Part shown: one piece after another, positions 36,623 to 47,698 of the stretch
How positions within the stretch are numbered: the first letter of the stretch is position 1
How the letters are laid out: each line of letters starts with the position of its first letter
Assembly: GCF_963169125.1 (NCBI RefSeq)
Contig: NC_084795.1
Coordinates: 277,150,122 to 277,214,121 of the forward strand
DNA length: 64,000 nucleotides
Direction of reading: 5' to 3'
Source of the DNA: Humulus lupulus
Taxonomy: Eukaryota > Streptophyta > Magnoliopsida > Rosales > Cannabaceae
Program-made: the position numbers and the translations under genes
The notes under the pieces: model-generated
Database searches by the model: none
What the model was told of the DNA's origin: nothing
Seen by the model: only the letters and a program-made list of their open reading frames with translations

Positions 36623-37022
36623 CCCTATGTTTAGTAGGAAAGAAAGAAAATATGTGAGGGATAGAAAGTTAGAATGAAAGAAATGAAAATAAATTTTCTT
36701 ACTAATTGTTTGGTATGTAGTAATGAAAGAAAATTAGAATATAATAAAATTATTATATTATCCTACAAAATATTAATATTATAAGTTTTTGTAAGAATAT
36801 TGTAGTCTTCTTACTTTTATTCATTTATAAGAGACTTTTTTCTCCATTTTTCTTTTCAAATTAGAGGGAAAAATATTTGGTGGGCCCCACCCTATATTTT
36901 TCCTTTCACTCTTCTCTTCACACCATTTTTCCTTCTTATCAAACAACTCAACTTTATTTTTCTTTTCTCTTTTCTCTCCTCTATTTTTTTTCCTTCCATT
37001 TTTCTTCCCTAACAAACATTGG
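36623..37022. mobile_element. probable foldback MITE (purine/pyrimidine ends)
   Basis: CCCTATGTTTAGTAGGAAAG at the left is roughly mirrored by TTCTTCCCTAACAAACATT at the right, and GAAAGAAAG-rich and CTTTCTTTT-rich arms face each other. The target duplication is not resolved. Confidence 0.5.
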
Positions 37023-37121
37023 AATGCGTACCATGCTACTTAGGCCCCCAATCAAAGGAATTTTTATTTTTGGGCCAATCAAAGGAAAATTTAAACTCAT
37101 TGTAATTTGGAAAAAACAAAT

Positions 37122-37243
37122 CTATCTATAGGGTATCTTTTATAATGTATCTATTTCTTTTATTACAATTTAGTTTATTTTACTTTAATAAGGTTGGAAT
37201 TGTTGATCCTAGGAGTTTTGGTAGGGCACCAATGGAGTCCAAT
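37122..37243 (+). repeat. 122-bp direct repeat, left copy
   Basis: Identical but for one base to 56324-56445 (CTATCTATAGGG ... GGAGTCCAAT). The right copy follows the 3' LTR of the Tat element; this left copy abuts the truncated reverse-transcriptase sequence at 37244. Confidence 0.95.
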
Positions 37244-38630
37244 GAAAGCACCAAAGGATTGTTTTCCTTTGCCAAGAATAGACCAGTTGGTGGACGCGAC
37301 CTCTAGTCATGAAACATTGTCCTTCATGGATGCTTACTCGGGGTATAACCAAATTAGCATGCATCCTCCCGACGAAGAGCATACCAGTTTCCGAACAGAC
37401 ATAGGGCTATACTGTTATAAGGTCATACCGTTCGGCTTGAAGAACGCGGGAACCACCTACCAGCGTTTGGTGAATGGTATGTTCCGTGACTTAATCGGCA
37501 AGAACATGGAGGTGTACGTAGACGATATGCTGGTAAAGTCAAAGGAAGCTGAAGGACATGTACGAGATTTGGAGGAATGCTTTACAGTACCGAGAAAGTA
37601 CAACATGAAGTTGAATCCCCTCAAATGCTCGTTTGGAGTAAGTTCGGGAAAATTTCTTGGGTTTATTGTAAACTCCCGAGAAATAGAGGAAAATCCAGAA
37701 AAAATAAAGGCACTCGCAAAAATGAAGTCTCCGGCCAAAATTAAGGATGTGCAAAGCTTGACTGGGCGGATTGCTGCTCTAAGCAGGTTCATCTCTAAGT
37801 CGACAGACAAGTGTGTTCCGTTTTTTAACCTGCTTAGAGGAAGCAAGAAGTTTGAATGGACGGAAGAATGTGAACAAGCCTTTCAAGCCATAAAGGAGCA
37901 CATGGCTCAACCTCCTGTTCTTTCGAAGCCGGTTGACGGGGAAGATCTCTTTATTTACCTAGCAGTTACAAAGCACGCTGTTAGCGCTGCTCTAGTACGA
38001 GAAGAAGATAGAGTGCAACATCCGGTGTACTACGTTAGCAAGCGACTGGTAGGAGCAGAGTCCAGGTACCCCGTGATCGAGAAGTTGGCCTATTGCTTGG
38101 TACTTGCATCTCACAAGTTGCGACCATACTTCCAGACACACCCCATTAAAGTCCTTACCGACCAGCCCCTACGACAAGTCTCGCAGAAGCCGGAGTCATT
38201 TGGTCGGCTACTTAAATGGGCGGTTGAATTGGGCCAATTCGAAATTAAATATCAACCGCGGTCAGGCTTTGGTGAATTTCATTGCTGAATGCACTGGGAT
38301 CGCTGATGTTCCCGACCAGCAAGAGCATGTAACTGGGCAGAGAGAGGATCTTCCTACTTGGCAACTTTTTGTTGATGGGTCGTCAAACGAACATCATTCG
38401 GGAGCAGGAATTATATTAGTCACGCCAGAGAAGCACCGAATCCATTGCGCATTAAGATTCGGGTTCAACGCTTCTAATAATGAGGCGGAGTATGAAGCCA
38501 TCCTAGCAGGCTTGCGCTTGGCTAGAAGTGTTCGTGCCCGGCAGTTGAAGTGAACAATGATTCTCAATTGGTGGTCTACCAAGTCTTAAGGGAATAGCAA
38601 GACAAGAGGTCTACGCATGATGGCAATAAG
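37244..38630 (+). pseudogene. Tat reverse transcriptase / dual RNase H, disabled
   Basis: The frame opens within the reverse transcriptase (PKDCFPLPRIDQLVDATSSH). It carries the catalytic YVDDM motif and then an RT-linked RNase H (from about DLFIYLAVTKHAVSAAL). A frameshift near 38262 leads to a second, archaeal-type RNase H (WQLFVDGSSNEHHSGAGIIL ... NEAEYEAILAGL), which is diagnostic of Tat. A further stop and frameshift follow near 38551-38595. The sequence breaks off at about 38630 against copia DNA. No initiator or gag is present. Confidence 0.88.
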
Positions 38631-39964
38631 ACAAGACCAAGTGGTTCTTTGGCCCTATCACCCTTTGCAGAGAATGGACGCTTGGTCAGTTTGCCTTCTA
38701 GACAAGATTCACAGACAGGTAATTCACCTAAGGTGAGTTCCCTCAAAGGTCCGTCCTTTGTAAGTCTTTGAATCCTATCATAGCCAATGTGACCTAGTCT
38801 CAAGTGTTATAAATACGTCATATTATTGTTATCGGTCTTTTGACGTTTATTGGTCCTAGGTTTAGCTACTTTGAATAAATTATTATTAAGAGCGAGGGGT
38901 CTGTTAGGTCGCAGAACACAAAGCTCGTTTTCCAAACATGCAATACACAATTGTGATCCATTGAAAGAAATAAATATATTAAAACTTGTGAAAGTCATAA
39001 CAAATCGTTCTAATTGCAACATGGAAACTGAAATTAAATTTCTACTAAAATCCGGAATAAAAAATACATCTTTTAAAATTAAAAATTTATTTCCAAACTT
39101 CAGACGAGCTCTTCCTCTAGCTTGGACAGCAACGAACGCTCCGTTCCCAACTCTAAGCTTTAAACCGCCTTCGTTCACTTCCTCCCACGATTCAAGAAGC
39201 TGTAAAGAGTTACAAACATAGTTAGTAGATCCAGAATCAATAATCCAAACAGATTTATCATTCTCTAAAACACATGTTTCCAAGATAAATGAACTATAAT
39301 CATTACCATTGTTTTTCGCTGCTAGAAACTTAGGGCAATCTTGTTTCCAATGCCCCTTCTCTTTGTAGTGAAAGCACTTATCTTTACCTTTCTTGTTTTT
39401 CTTGTTCTTCCCCTTAGGCGTCTGTGCACTTGGTTGTGCACTCGTCTTTGCAGCCTTTGTAGGCTTATGGTTATTTATTTGTCCACCTTTCCTCTTGTTT
39501 CCAGCTTTCGAAGACAAAACTTGGTTAGCTTCAGCCTTAGCTAGATGAGCAGCAACATCAGTAGTCTTATTTTCACCTCCTTTACTAGGTCCACCCATGA
39601 CAGGTTCAATAATCTGAAGCTCGTTCATGAGCTGTGTCAGACCATAGTTGAGTTGAGCACGAACGTGCAGACACGGTGCCATCCGAGAATTTACGGTGCC
39701 ATCACGAACGTACAGAGACGGTGCTATCCAAGCATTTATGATACCATCACAAGCATTAACGGTGCCATCACTAACGTGCGGACACGGTGCTCGTTCTAGG
39801 GATTCCTCAATCATGACGAATTCAGAGTTGTCACCAATCAACTCTATGTTGATATTCTGCTTCCAATTAAGGAAGTTTTCTCCATCGAAAGTTGAGAAAG
39901 GATGGGAGTAGACACAGACACTACTTAGCTTAAAACTACAAATTATCAATAAAATAGAAATCAA
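38631..39964 (-). pseudogene. copia gag / protease / GAG-pre-integrase, partial and altered
   Basis: On the minus strand it encodes a gag start (GENFLNWKQNINIEL) and a zinc knuckle CFHYKEKGHWKQDC, whose second Cys is Tyr. Next come the protease active site (WIIDSGSTNYVC) and, after a stop near 38807, the GAG-pre-integrase sequence (LGHIGYDRIQRLTKDGPL ... CESCLEGK). The central gag region expected between the start and the knuckle is replaced by a repeat array at 39655-39800 that keeps the frame open. The lesions show it is not functional. Confidence 0.85.
39655..39800 (-). repeat. ACGGTGCCATC repeat array inside the copia gag ORF
   Basis: ACGGTGCCATC or close variants occur about six times within 150 bp. 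They are separated alternately by ACGAACGTGCAGAC-like and CAAGCATTTA-like spacers, giving a higher-order unit of about 50 bp. The protein frame stays open through it. Confidence 0.85.
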
Positions 39965-41502
39965 TCACATTTTCTCAATAAAACTTCTATTCACACAAAT
40001 TTCAAGAAATAGCACAACATATACCAAAAATATGTAAGATATGAGAAAAAAATACCAAAAACAATCATATCTCTATTTCTTTAGGTTTCAATCTATGATA
40101 TCCTTATCCCGGTTGGCAAGAGTAAAAAATATCACTAGTTAAATAGAGTTGTAAACTCATTTAATAATGGACACCATTATTAACAACCTACTATTTGATC
40201 AAAATAAGAAAACAAAATCTCTTATTTTATGAGCTAGACCCACGGTTTCAATAATCATAGATTTAGTCCTAGTAGTCACCGTAGGGGTGAGTCTAGTAGA
40301 ATTTGACCTATAATTATCTATTTTTCGAAATCTAACATTGTCAAAATAACTAATGAACACCTTCCGTAGGGGGACGAATCAAAGCGCCTCGATGCCCCAT
40401 TAAGCTATTGACTATGTTAAACCAACGGTGGAGATCGAATAAAATTCTTAAAATAAGCTCATTATAAAATTAAAATTAGTATTTTTTATTATTTATTTTT
40501 AGAAAATTAATGGCTATGGTTTTCCAAAAAAAATTAAACAGATTAAAATTTTTAAAACCAAAGTCCTATAATTTCTTATTAATTCTAAAGTGTCACATTG
40601 AAACAAATTCAATTAATTTAGAATTAATTTGTTGCTAATCAATATTTAGGTTTAACTAATATAATGAACCTATACAATTAAGTCCAACTCAGGTAAATGG
40701 GCCTTAACAATTGGCCTTGGATGGAGGAGGGCTGGGTCCAGTATGTCGTTCCCACTACAAAGGCCCCCTATCTTCCATACAAGATCCAAAAGACAGGAAT
40801 TTAAACCTTCGTTTTATTAATTGTTATTAATTGATTAGGCCCACTATAGTCATGCAAAGCAAATGAGCCTTCACAAGTGGAATCACCCACAAAAGAGGAA
40901 TTTAAACTTTACATTTTCTAATGGGCCCAAATAAAACCTATCATTTTATGAATATTTTATTTAGCAAAATACCATATATCTTACAAACATATGGGCCACT
41001 ATATGCATCTAAGCCCAATTGCAAAAATACCACATATAGTGTAAACAGACATGTTATAATTAGATGGGCCTAATCATGTTACTATATGAGCAATTCTATG
41101 AATTTATGCAAAAATACCACAATTTATTTCATTTTCAAAAATACAACAATTAATTATCTAGAATTTATCAAAAAATTCAAATTAATTAATTTTTTACAAA
41201 AAATAAGTCAATTTAAATGAAATTTATCAACAATTAACAATAGTTAATTTAAATTTCATTTATCAACAATCAACTTGGTTTTAGGTTAATTTGAAAAAAA
41301 TTATATTAATTTAATTTAAATATGATTTATAAACAATGAACCCAAGTTAATTTAAATCCCATTTAAAAAATATATTTTATTAATTGGCTGAAAAAAAAAT
41401 GATGATATTTTTCAAAATTTAACCAATATTAAATTTTAAAATCAATATCTAAACTATTTTAAAAAAATATCTTGTGTTGTTACAACTATTAGCTAATATT
41501 TT

Positions 41503-42260
41503 TGTTGACGCGGTTCTTCGCCAACAGGTAATTAAGAAATGAAGAGAAATAGATTAGTGCTAAATGTGAACCGAAACAGATATAAGATCTTAGAAAAGGA
41601 AAGAGGTGACACAAGAAACGTTTTTTGAGTGGTTCAAAGGTTAAAATCTTTCTACTCCACTAGTCAGTATTATTGCTCTATACTGGATATTTGATTACAG
41701 GACCTTTCTTACAATAGAGAATCCAACCCTTATTAAGTCCCAGGGTCTCCATATTTATAGGAGAAGGCACCTGGGAGTTGGTAAGAAGGTCATCTCGTGA
41801 CCCTCTTACCTATCACATCAACTCTGTGACATTCATGATTAATTCCTAAACCTGACATATTAGTATGGTCAAATCGATAGGTAAGGAGATAATGGGCCGC
41901 ACGGCCCAACCCAGTCGTAGGTGTCTGAATACGCACGTTCCTGCTGTGTGTCTGAGAAGTCAGGGGCATATCAGACACATGATGTCTGATATATGCACGT
42001 TTACCTTGCGTGTGTTGACTTTACAAAGGGTCATAGCCTTCATACCCAGTTCGTACCGCGAGCTGGATACTTAACTTGACCATAGGCCTTCAAAATCCGG
42101 GGTCAAGTCTTGTGCAATCTTGGTGAACCCTTGAGTTTCCTCGAGCTAAGTAGGTACGACCTAATGACAGAAGTTCCGGTCTGCGGGATGTCTACGAGAT
42201 AACTATGATTAGGCCGCAGCTCGGCTCGCTAATCAGCCCGTGGGTAAAACAGGGCGTACA
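41503..42260 (-). mobile_element. solo LTR (Tat-like family A), 758 bp, in the copia leader
   Basis: The plus-strand ends are TGTTGACGCGG and AGGGCGTACA; read on the minus strand it starts TGTACGCCCTG and ends GCGTCAACA, like the element at 1262-2016. A perfect 5-bp target duplication ATTTT lies at 41498-41502 and 42261-42265. A minus-strand TATA box is at 41752-41759. No internal region, so a solo LTR. Confidence 0.92.
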
Positions 42261-43269
42261 ATTTTAACCATTAAAAATAATAAAATATAAATAGTTATAA
42301 CAACCCTAAAATATCTCAAATAGTTAAACAAATTCAAATATCCATAAAAATATCTAACTAACAATGTTCAAATTTCAAATAATTTAAATATTAAAAACTA
42401 TAGAATAAAAAGATATTTATATTTTCAAATAAAGATTTAATAAAAAAATCAAGAATTTAAATGAAAATATCTTAAATATCTGATATCATAATTCTAATAT
42501 TTTAATATATTAAAATATTTAAAATTAAGTTCTTAGTCTATTTTTAAATTTGAATTTGAATGTTTGTAGAAAATATCTAATTATTTAAATACCAACTAAC
42601 AAAAATATCTTTATTTTAAAAAATTTAAATAATAAACAAAAAAGATATTTTAGGTTTTGATTATAAATAATAAATTTCCACAATTTTAATTTTCTTTAAT
42701 TTAAAAAAAATTAAAATTAAAAAAAAATAGGATGAATAGTACCTGTACTGTTCATTGGATGGGCTGCAGTGGTGTGCGCGCACAGCACAGGAGGCTGCCA
42801 ACGGACGTGCACGTGCGTGGGCTGGTGCGCACGGTGTGTGCGCGCGCATAGCAGCTAGAACAAAAAATTTCGAAAAAAATTTTTGTGCAATTTTTTCAAC
42901 CAAAAATATTTTATAATTAATTTTTAACATGTTTTACACAAAATAAAGCATATATAAAAATTAATAGCATAGAAAACACAACAAAATAACCTAAAAATTG
43001 TTAAAATTCACATAAAATCAATATGCTTCATAAAAACATGAAAACCATCCAATTATTCAAACATATCAAATAATCCAATTTTAAACATGTTCATGTATGA
43101 AAATAAAGATTATCAAAGTCTCTGAGGGCAGTTGTTGGATTAGCTTATATAGGATCTTTATTTATTTTCATGTATATCTAAAATTAAACAAATTAATACA
43201 AGATAGTCTAAAACATGTTTCTAAAATTGAATTCAAAGAGAAACAAATAACATAATACTTACAGTATAC

Positions 43270-46200
43270 GCAGCGGAATTAAGAGTCCTTCCTTCAGTTT
43301 CTCTAACTCTTGTATCCTCTCTGTCGCAGAGTATTATCAAGAAACTGAATCGATCTTCTATTTTCTTCACAATCTTCCAATGTATCCTTACAACCACCTA
43401 GACTAGTGTGGGAAATTCTCAACACATGAGATAGATATAGAGAGAAGAAGAGAAAATAACAAAGAGGTTTAGAAAAGGACTTGTGTTTAGAGAGAATCTA
43501 AAACTATCAGAAAATCTGACTTGTGACTTATCAAACTTTTCACTAAGTACTCCTTTTATAGACTCAATTAGGTCATTTAATTTAATTAAAAAAATCAATA
43601 AAATAACAGCCATTTTGAAGCCCTAGGTCGAAATTATCATGGGCTATAGGCCCGTGAAATTTCCCATTTGATTATAAGCCCATTGGACTTAAAATCAAGG
43701 CCTGTATTATTTTCTATTGATTTAATTAATTAAATAATTATTTAAATCCTTTATCAAATTAATTATTTATAATTTGAACCTTGATTTAAATTTATTTATT
43801 AATTTAGATACCAATTTATCTTAATTAATAAATCTGCCATAATTTCTCTTTTCTTCTCAAAATTACACAACTCTGTGAAACTATCCAAAATTGACCTGGT
43901 CAACTTTGATAATTCTAATTGATGATTAAATCAATTAATTGAGACTATCTAGATGATTTTATCCAAGGTACAATGGGTACCATGGGCCTATGAAATCAAG
44001 CTCCAATAAGTTATCATAAATCTAACAAATAAATTTACTAACTTATTAATTCCTCGTGACTCCACTATAGACTTGGAATTGCACTCTTGAATTCATAGAA
44101 CGCTCTATAAAAAATATAGATACGCTATTAATTATCCATTGTTACAACCATAATTTTCACTCAATCCTCTATAGACGGTCTACAATGAGATGGGACTAAA
44201 ATACCGTTTTACCCCTCATTGTATTTTATCCTTAAAACACTTAGTTCCTTGTAAATGATATTTCAGTAAACTAATTTAATTACTGAAATGAGATCTCTTT
44301 CATTTAACACCTTGAACCAAACTAAAAGGAAACCATCGTTTCACTTCTTCATCAGAAGCTATAGATGTTCATATCTATAATTAACACTCCCACTCAATTA
44401 TACTACCGAGTTCCCAAGATGTAAGTATGGGCTAGTCCGTAGAGTAAGCTGGTAACGAACAAGTCAAAGAACTCAAATAATACAATCAGTTAGAATACTA
44501 ACCACTCAGAATTGAGATTGAATTGACATATGGTCAACTATATGATATGACTAGAATAGATAATAACGATATGTTTACTTATCTTATCAACTGTCAATAT
44601 CAGTCATGTTCGATGTAACAAATACATCCGATCTTATCTACTTTGCTAATGTTCTAGAAATAGCATAATACTATAATGTGTAAGTAGATCATATCGTAGA
44701 TTGGCAAGTCAGTGTAAATTCGGTGCACTGACTAATCTTAGGACTAACTTATTTTGAACATATAATCATATTTATATTCCACTGTGATTACGTCACTATA
44801 AATAAGATCAGCTATATGCTCGGGATTTAATAAAAGTTTATATTAAACAAATAATCATGAAAATAAAACATGTGAGCAAAGTGATTGACCAAGTCAAAAA
44901 ATGATTTCTATTCTTTTAATGATAATAAAATGAGATTACAAAGAATTTGAGTTTTAATTAGGGCATAAAACTGATGAGTCTATTTTTAGCATAGTTTTAA
45001 CATGTGTTTAGGATAAGTTTGAGTCATTTTTGGTGGAGTGTGTTGCGGTATTATGCTTGTTTTGGTATGTTTTCAGGAAATAGGAGAAGAAATCGTGAAG
45101 TTTGGCAAATGACTGAAAAATCAATTAAAATTGGGCAATTTGTGCTAAAAGTTGATAAGAATGAAGGTGAAGACTCATTTGCGGAGATAATTGGTAGATT
45201 TGGAGTTTTGAATCAAGATTTTGGAAGAATTTGAGGGGCCGCGGCGCTTGAATGGAGAGTTGCGGCGCAAGGGAGAAACAGAAAGGGCCTTAATTCTGGA
45301 ATTTTGAAGGGCCACGACGCCTGAGGGACGCACGCGGTGCTTGCTGAAGTCAGAGAGGATGCGCTGAAACATTGATGCGCGCCGCGGCGCTTGGATGGTA
45401 GGGCCGCGGCACGTATGGCTGAACGTGACTTTCAGTATTGTCGAATTTGTTAGATTTTTTAGGGTTTTTGTTTAAATACGTTTTTAGAGTTAATTATTGA
45501 GGGATTATGCAGAATTAGAGAGAGATAAGTCTTTGGAGGCAGAAGAAAAACATTGAGGACCTAAAGTTTGAATTCTTATTCTCTTCTGTAATTTCTCTAC
45601 TGATGTTTATGTTTATATTTAATTTGATTGATGTCATTATGTCTGCTTTGAACTAATCTTGTTATTAGGGTTTTAGTGGATTCTTCTTGAAACTTTGATT
45701 TCTTAATGAAATTTTCCTGAATTTCTTTTTTCTGCTGTGGATTATTTATCATACATTTAATGCTTGTGAATGTTTGTTCATCATTTACATGTTCATATGA
45801 TTTTAACCTAAATTCTGAAAAGAAAAGGGTAATTATGCTATAGATAAATAATCGCAATTTCATATTAGACGAAAGTACTTTTATGAGTTGTGTAGTTTAG
45901 GGTTTTTGTGCTTAAAGCCTGCAATGTATTAATTTACCACAGAGATGTAGGAAATAATATATTGTAGAGAATTATAGATCCTAACAAGACTATAATATAT
46001 AATTGTAATCTGCTACCGTAACAGAATTAAGAAATCTTGAGAATTGATTAGAAATCATAAGTGGAAAGTTGATGAAACTAAAGCCCTAACTTTTGCATCT
46101 GTTAAATTAAATCAACTCTTTTTACTGCATTTATTTAAGTATTAGTAGTTTCCTAAATTTTATTAATAATTATTTTAATTGTCAATATGAAATTATTAAG

Positions 46201-46337
46201 CAAATAAATTAGAATTAGAAATTAATTGTTGGTGGTTAATATCAGTCTTCGTGGGATCGACACTTGACTTATCATATATTACTTGATTAGACCGCGTATA
46301 CTTGCGTGTTACATTTTGGTGATCAAAAACCCCAACA
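43270..46337 (-). mobile_element. 5' LTR of the minus-strand copia element, interrupted
   Basis: On the minus strand it begins TGTTGGGGTTTTATGCCC once the insertion at 44972-46325 and one AAAAC copy are removed. It ends around 43270 near a CGCTGCGTATAC segment; the inner end is approximate because no primer-binding site is recognised. Net length is about 1.7 kb. Short ORFs inside are not supported. Confidence 0.65.
44972..46325 (+). mobile_element. solo LTR of a Ty3/gypsy (Athila-like) element, 1,354 bp
   Basis: It starts TGATGAGTCTA and ends TTTTGGTGATCA, with a perfect 5-bp target duplication AAAAC (44967-44971 and 46326-46330). The GTGGGATCGACACTTGA ... CTTGCGTGTTACA 3' part resembles the ends of Athila-type LTRs, but the lineage is an inference. 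Three pairs of GCCGCGGCGC-like words lie at 45237-45413. It sits within the copia LTR. Confidence 0.85.
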
Positions 46338-47443
46338 GAGGGTACTCTTTGCCTTTACTCAGGTGCATCGCACTCGACCAGTCAAAAAACTTATTGGCTG
46401 AAGTGCACGGGGGGTTCTGCGGAGATCATGCTGGGGGGCAGAGTCTATCTAAAAAGATTTTGCGGCAAGGGTTTTTCTGGCCTACAACGAATGAAGATTC
46501 TATGGAGTACGTAAAGAAGTGTGATAAATGCCAGAGATTTTCTAAAGTACCCAGGGCGCCTCCGAATGTCTTGAAGAAAATGCAGAGCCCATGGCCTTTT
46601 GCAGTATGGGGCATTGATCTGATCGGGAAACTACCCAAAGGGAAAGGAGGAGTACAGTTTGCAGTGGTTGTTGTGGATTATTTCACCAAGTGGACTGAAG
46701 CCAAACTACTAGCCACGATCACCTCAAAGAAAGTGTTAGACTTTGTGGTTAAGAATATAATATGTCACTATGGTCTGCCCAAGAAGATAGTGTCTGACAA
46801 CGGCACTCAGTTCGACAGTGACATATTTACCGATTTCTGCACTCGGCATGGCATCACAAAAATTTTCTCCTCGGTAGCCCATCCACAAGCCAATGGACAA
46901 GTTGAAGCCGTAAACAAAACTTTGAAGGATACTCTAAAAAAGCGTCTAGGGCAAGCTAAGGGTGCTTGGGCGGAAGAATTACCGGAAGTCCTTTGGTCAT
47001 ACAGGACTACTGCCCGAACAGCAACTGGTCATACCCCCTTTTCCTTGGCGTATGGGTAGGAGGCCATGTTACTTGTGGAAGTAGACCCACCATCTCATCG
47101 AAGAACAATGTACGACCAGGAGGAGAATCACCAGTTGCTAGCTGAATCTTTAGATTTCCTTGAGGAGAGACGAGCAAAAGCAAGCTTGAGAGTTGCTGCT
47201 CATCAGCAAAAGGTGGCCTGCTATTTTAATTCTAAAGTCAGAGATCAAAAGTTCCAGGTCAGAGATTTGGTCCTCAGGAAGGTGTTTATTAGAGACCTGG
47301 TGGCTTGAGTACTAGGACCAAACTGGGAAGGACCGTATCAAATTGAGCAAGTCTTGCCACCCGGCACTTATAAACTTGCTCGATTAAATGGAGAGCTAAT
47401 CAGGAACTATTGGAAGGCGAGCACTTGAGGAAATATTATCAAT
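46338..47443 (+). pseudogene. Tat integrase, disabled
   Basis: The piece holds the HHCC zinc finger (HGGFCGDHAGG ... CDKCQRF) and the DDE core, with Asp in WGIDLIGKL, Asp in SDNGTQF and Glu in ANGQVEAVNKT. A C-terminal part with YKLARLNGEL follows. A TAG at 47057-47059 interrupts the core, another stop lies near 47306, and a one-base loss near 47412 shifts the final WNGEHLRKYYQ-stop segment. The catalytic residues themselves are intact. The N-terminal neighbour (RNase H) is separated by the copia insertion. Confidence 0.9.
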
Positions 47444-47698
47444 AAATACTGCTTACAGAGTAGTAGCTTTGTATCAAGTGTTTAACTTGTTATTTAAGTT
47501 TGTTTGTGAAATGGCTATTTGCTAACCAGTCATGTTATTTTGAACAATGTTATTTTGTTTGAGACTCGTAATTAGACACGTTTTGTCCTTTTTTTTCACG
47601 AGTAATAAAAGACATCACGCGCAGCGCGGTCGAATCTTGCTACAAATTTTTCATATGTGTTGATTATTCTTGCTTTGGCAGTGTTCAACTGTCATTAC

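Larger units (their letters stand above)
38631..46337 (-). mobile_element. minus-strand Ty1/copia element lacking its 3' half
   Basis: The outer (5') end is at 46337, where minus-strand TGTTGGGG begins the LTR, reconstituted by removing the solo LTR at 44972-46325. Going left on the minus strand come the LTR (to about 43270), a long leader with another solo LTR (41503-42260), the gag ORF and the first part of pol. It stops in the GAG-pre-integrase segment at about 38630. Integrase core, reverse transcriptase, RNase H and the 3' LTR are gone, together with some host Tat pol. The leader from about 40000 to 43270 holds no gene. No clear primer-binding site was found. Confidence 0.8.
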
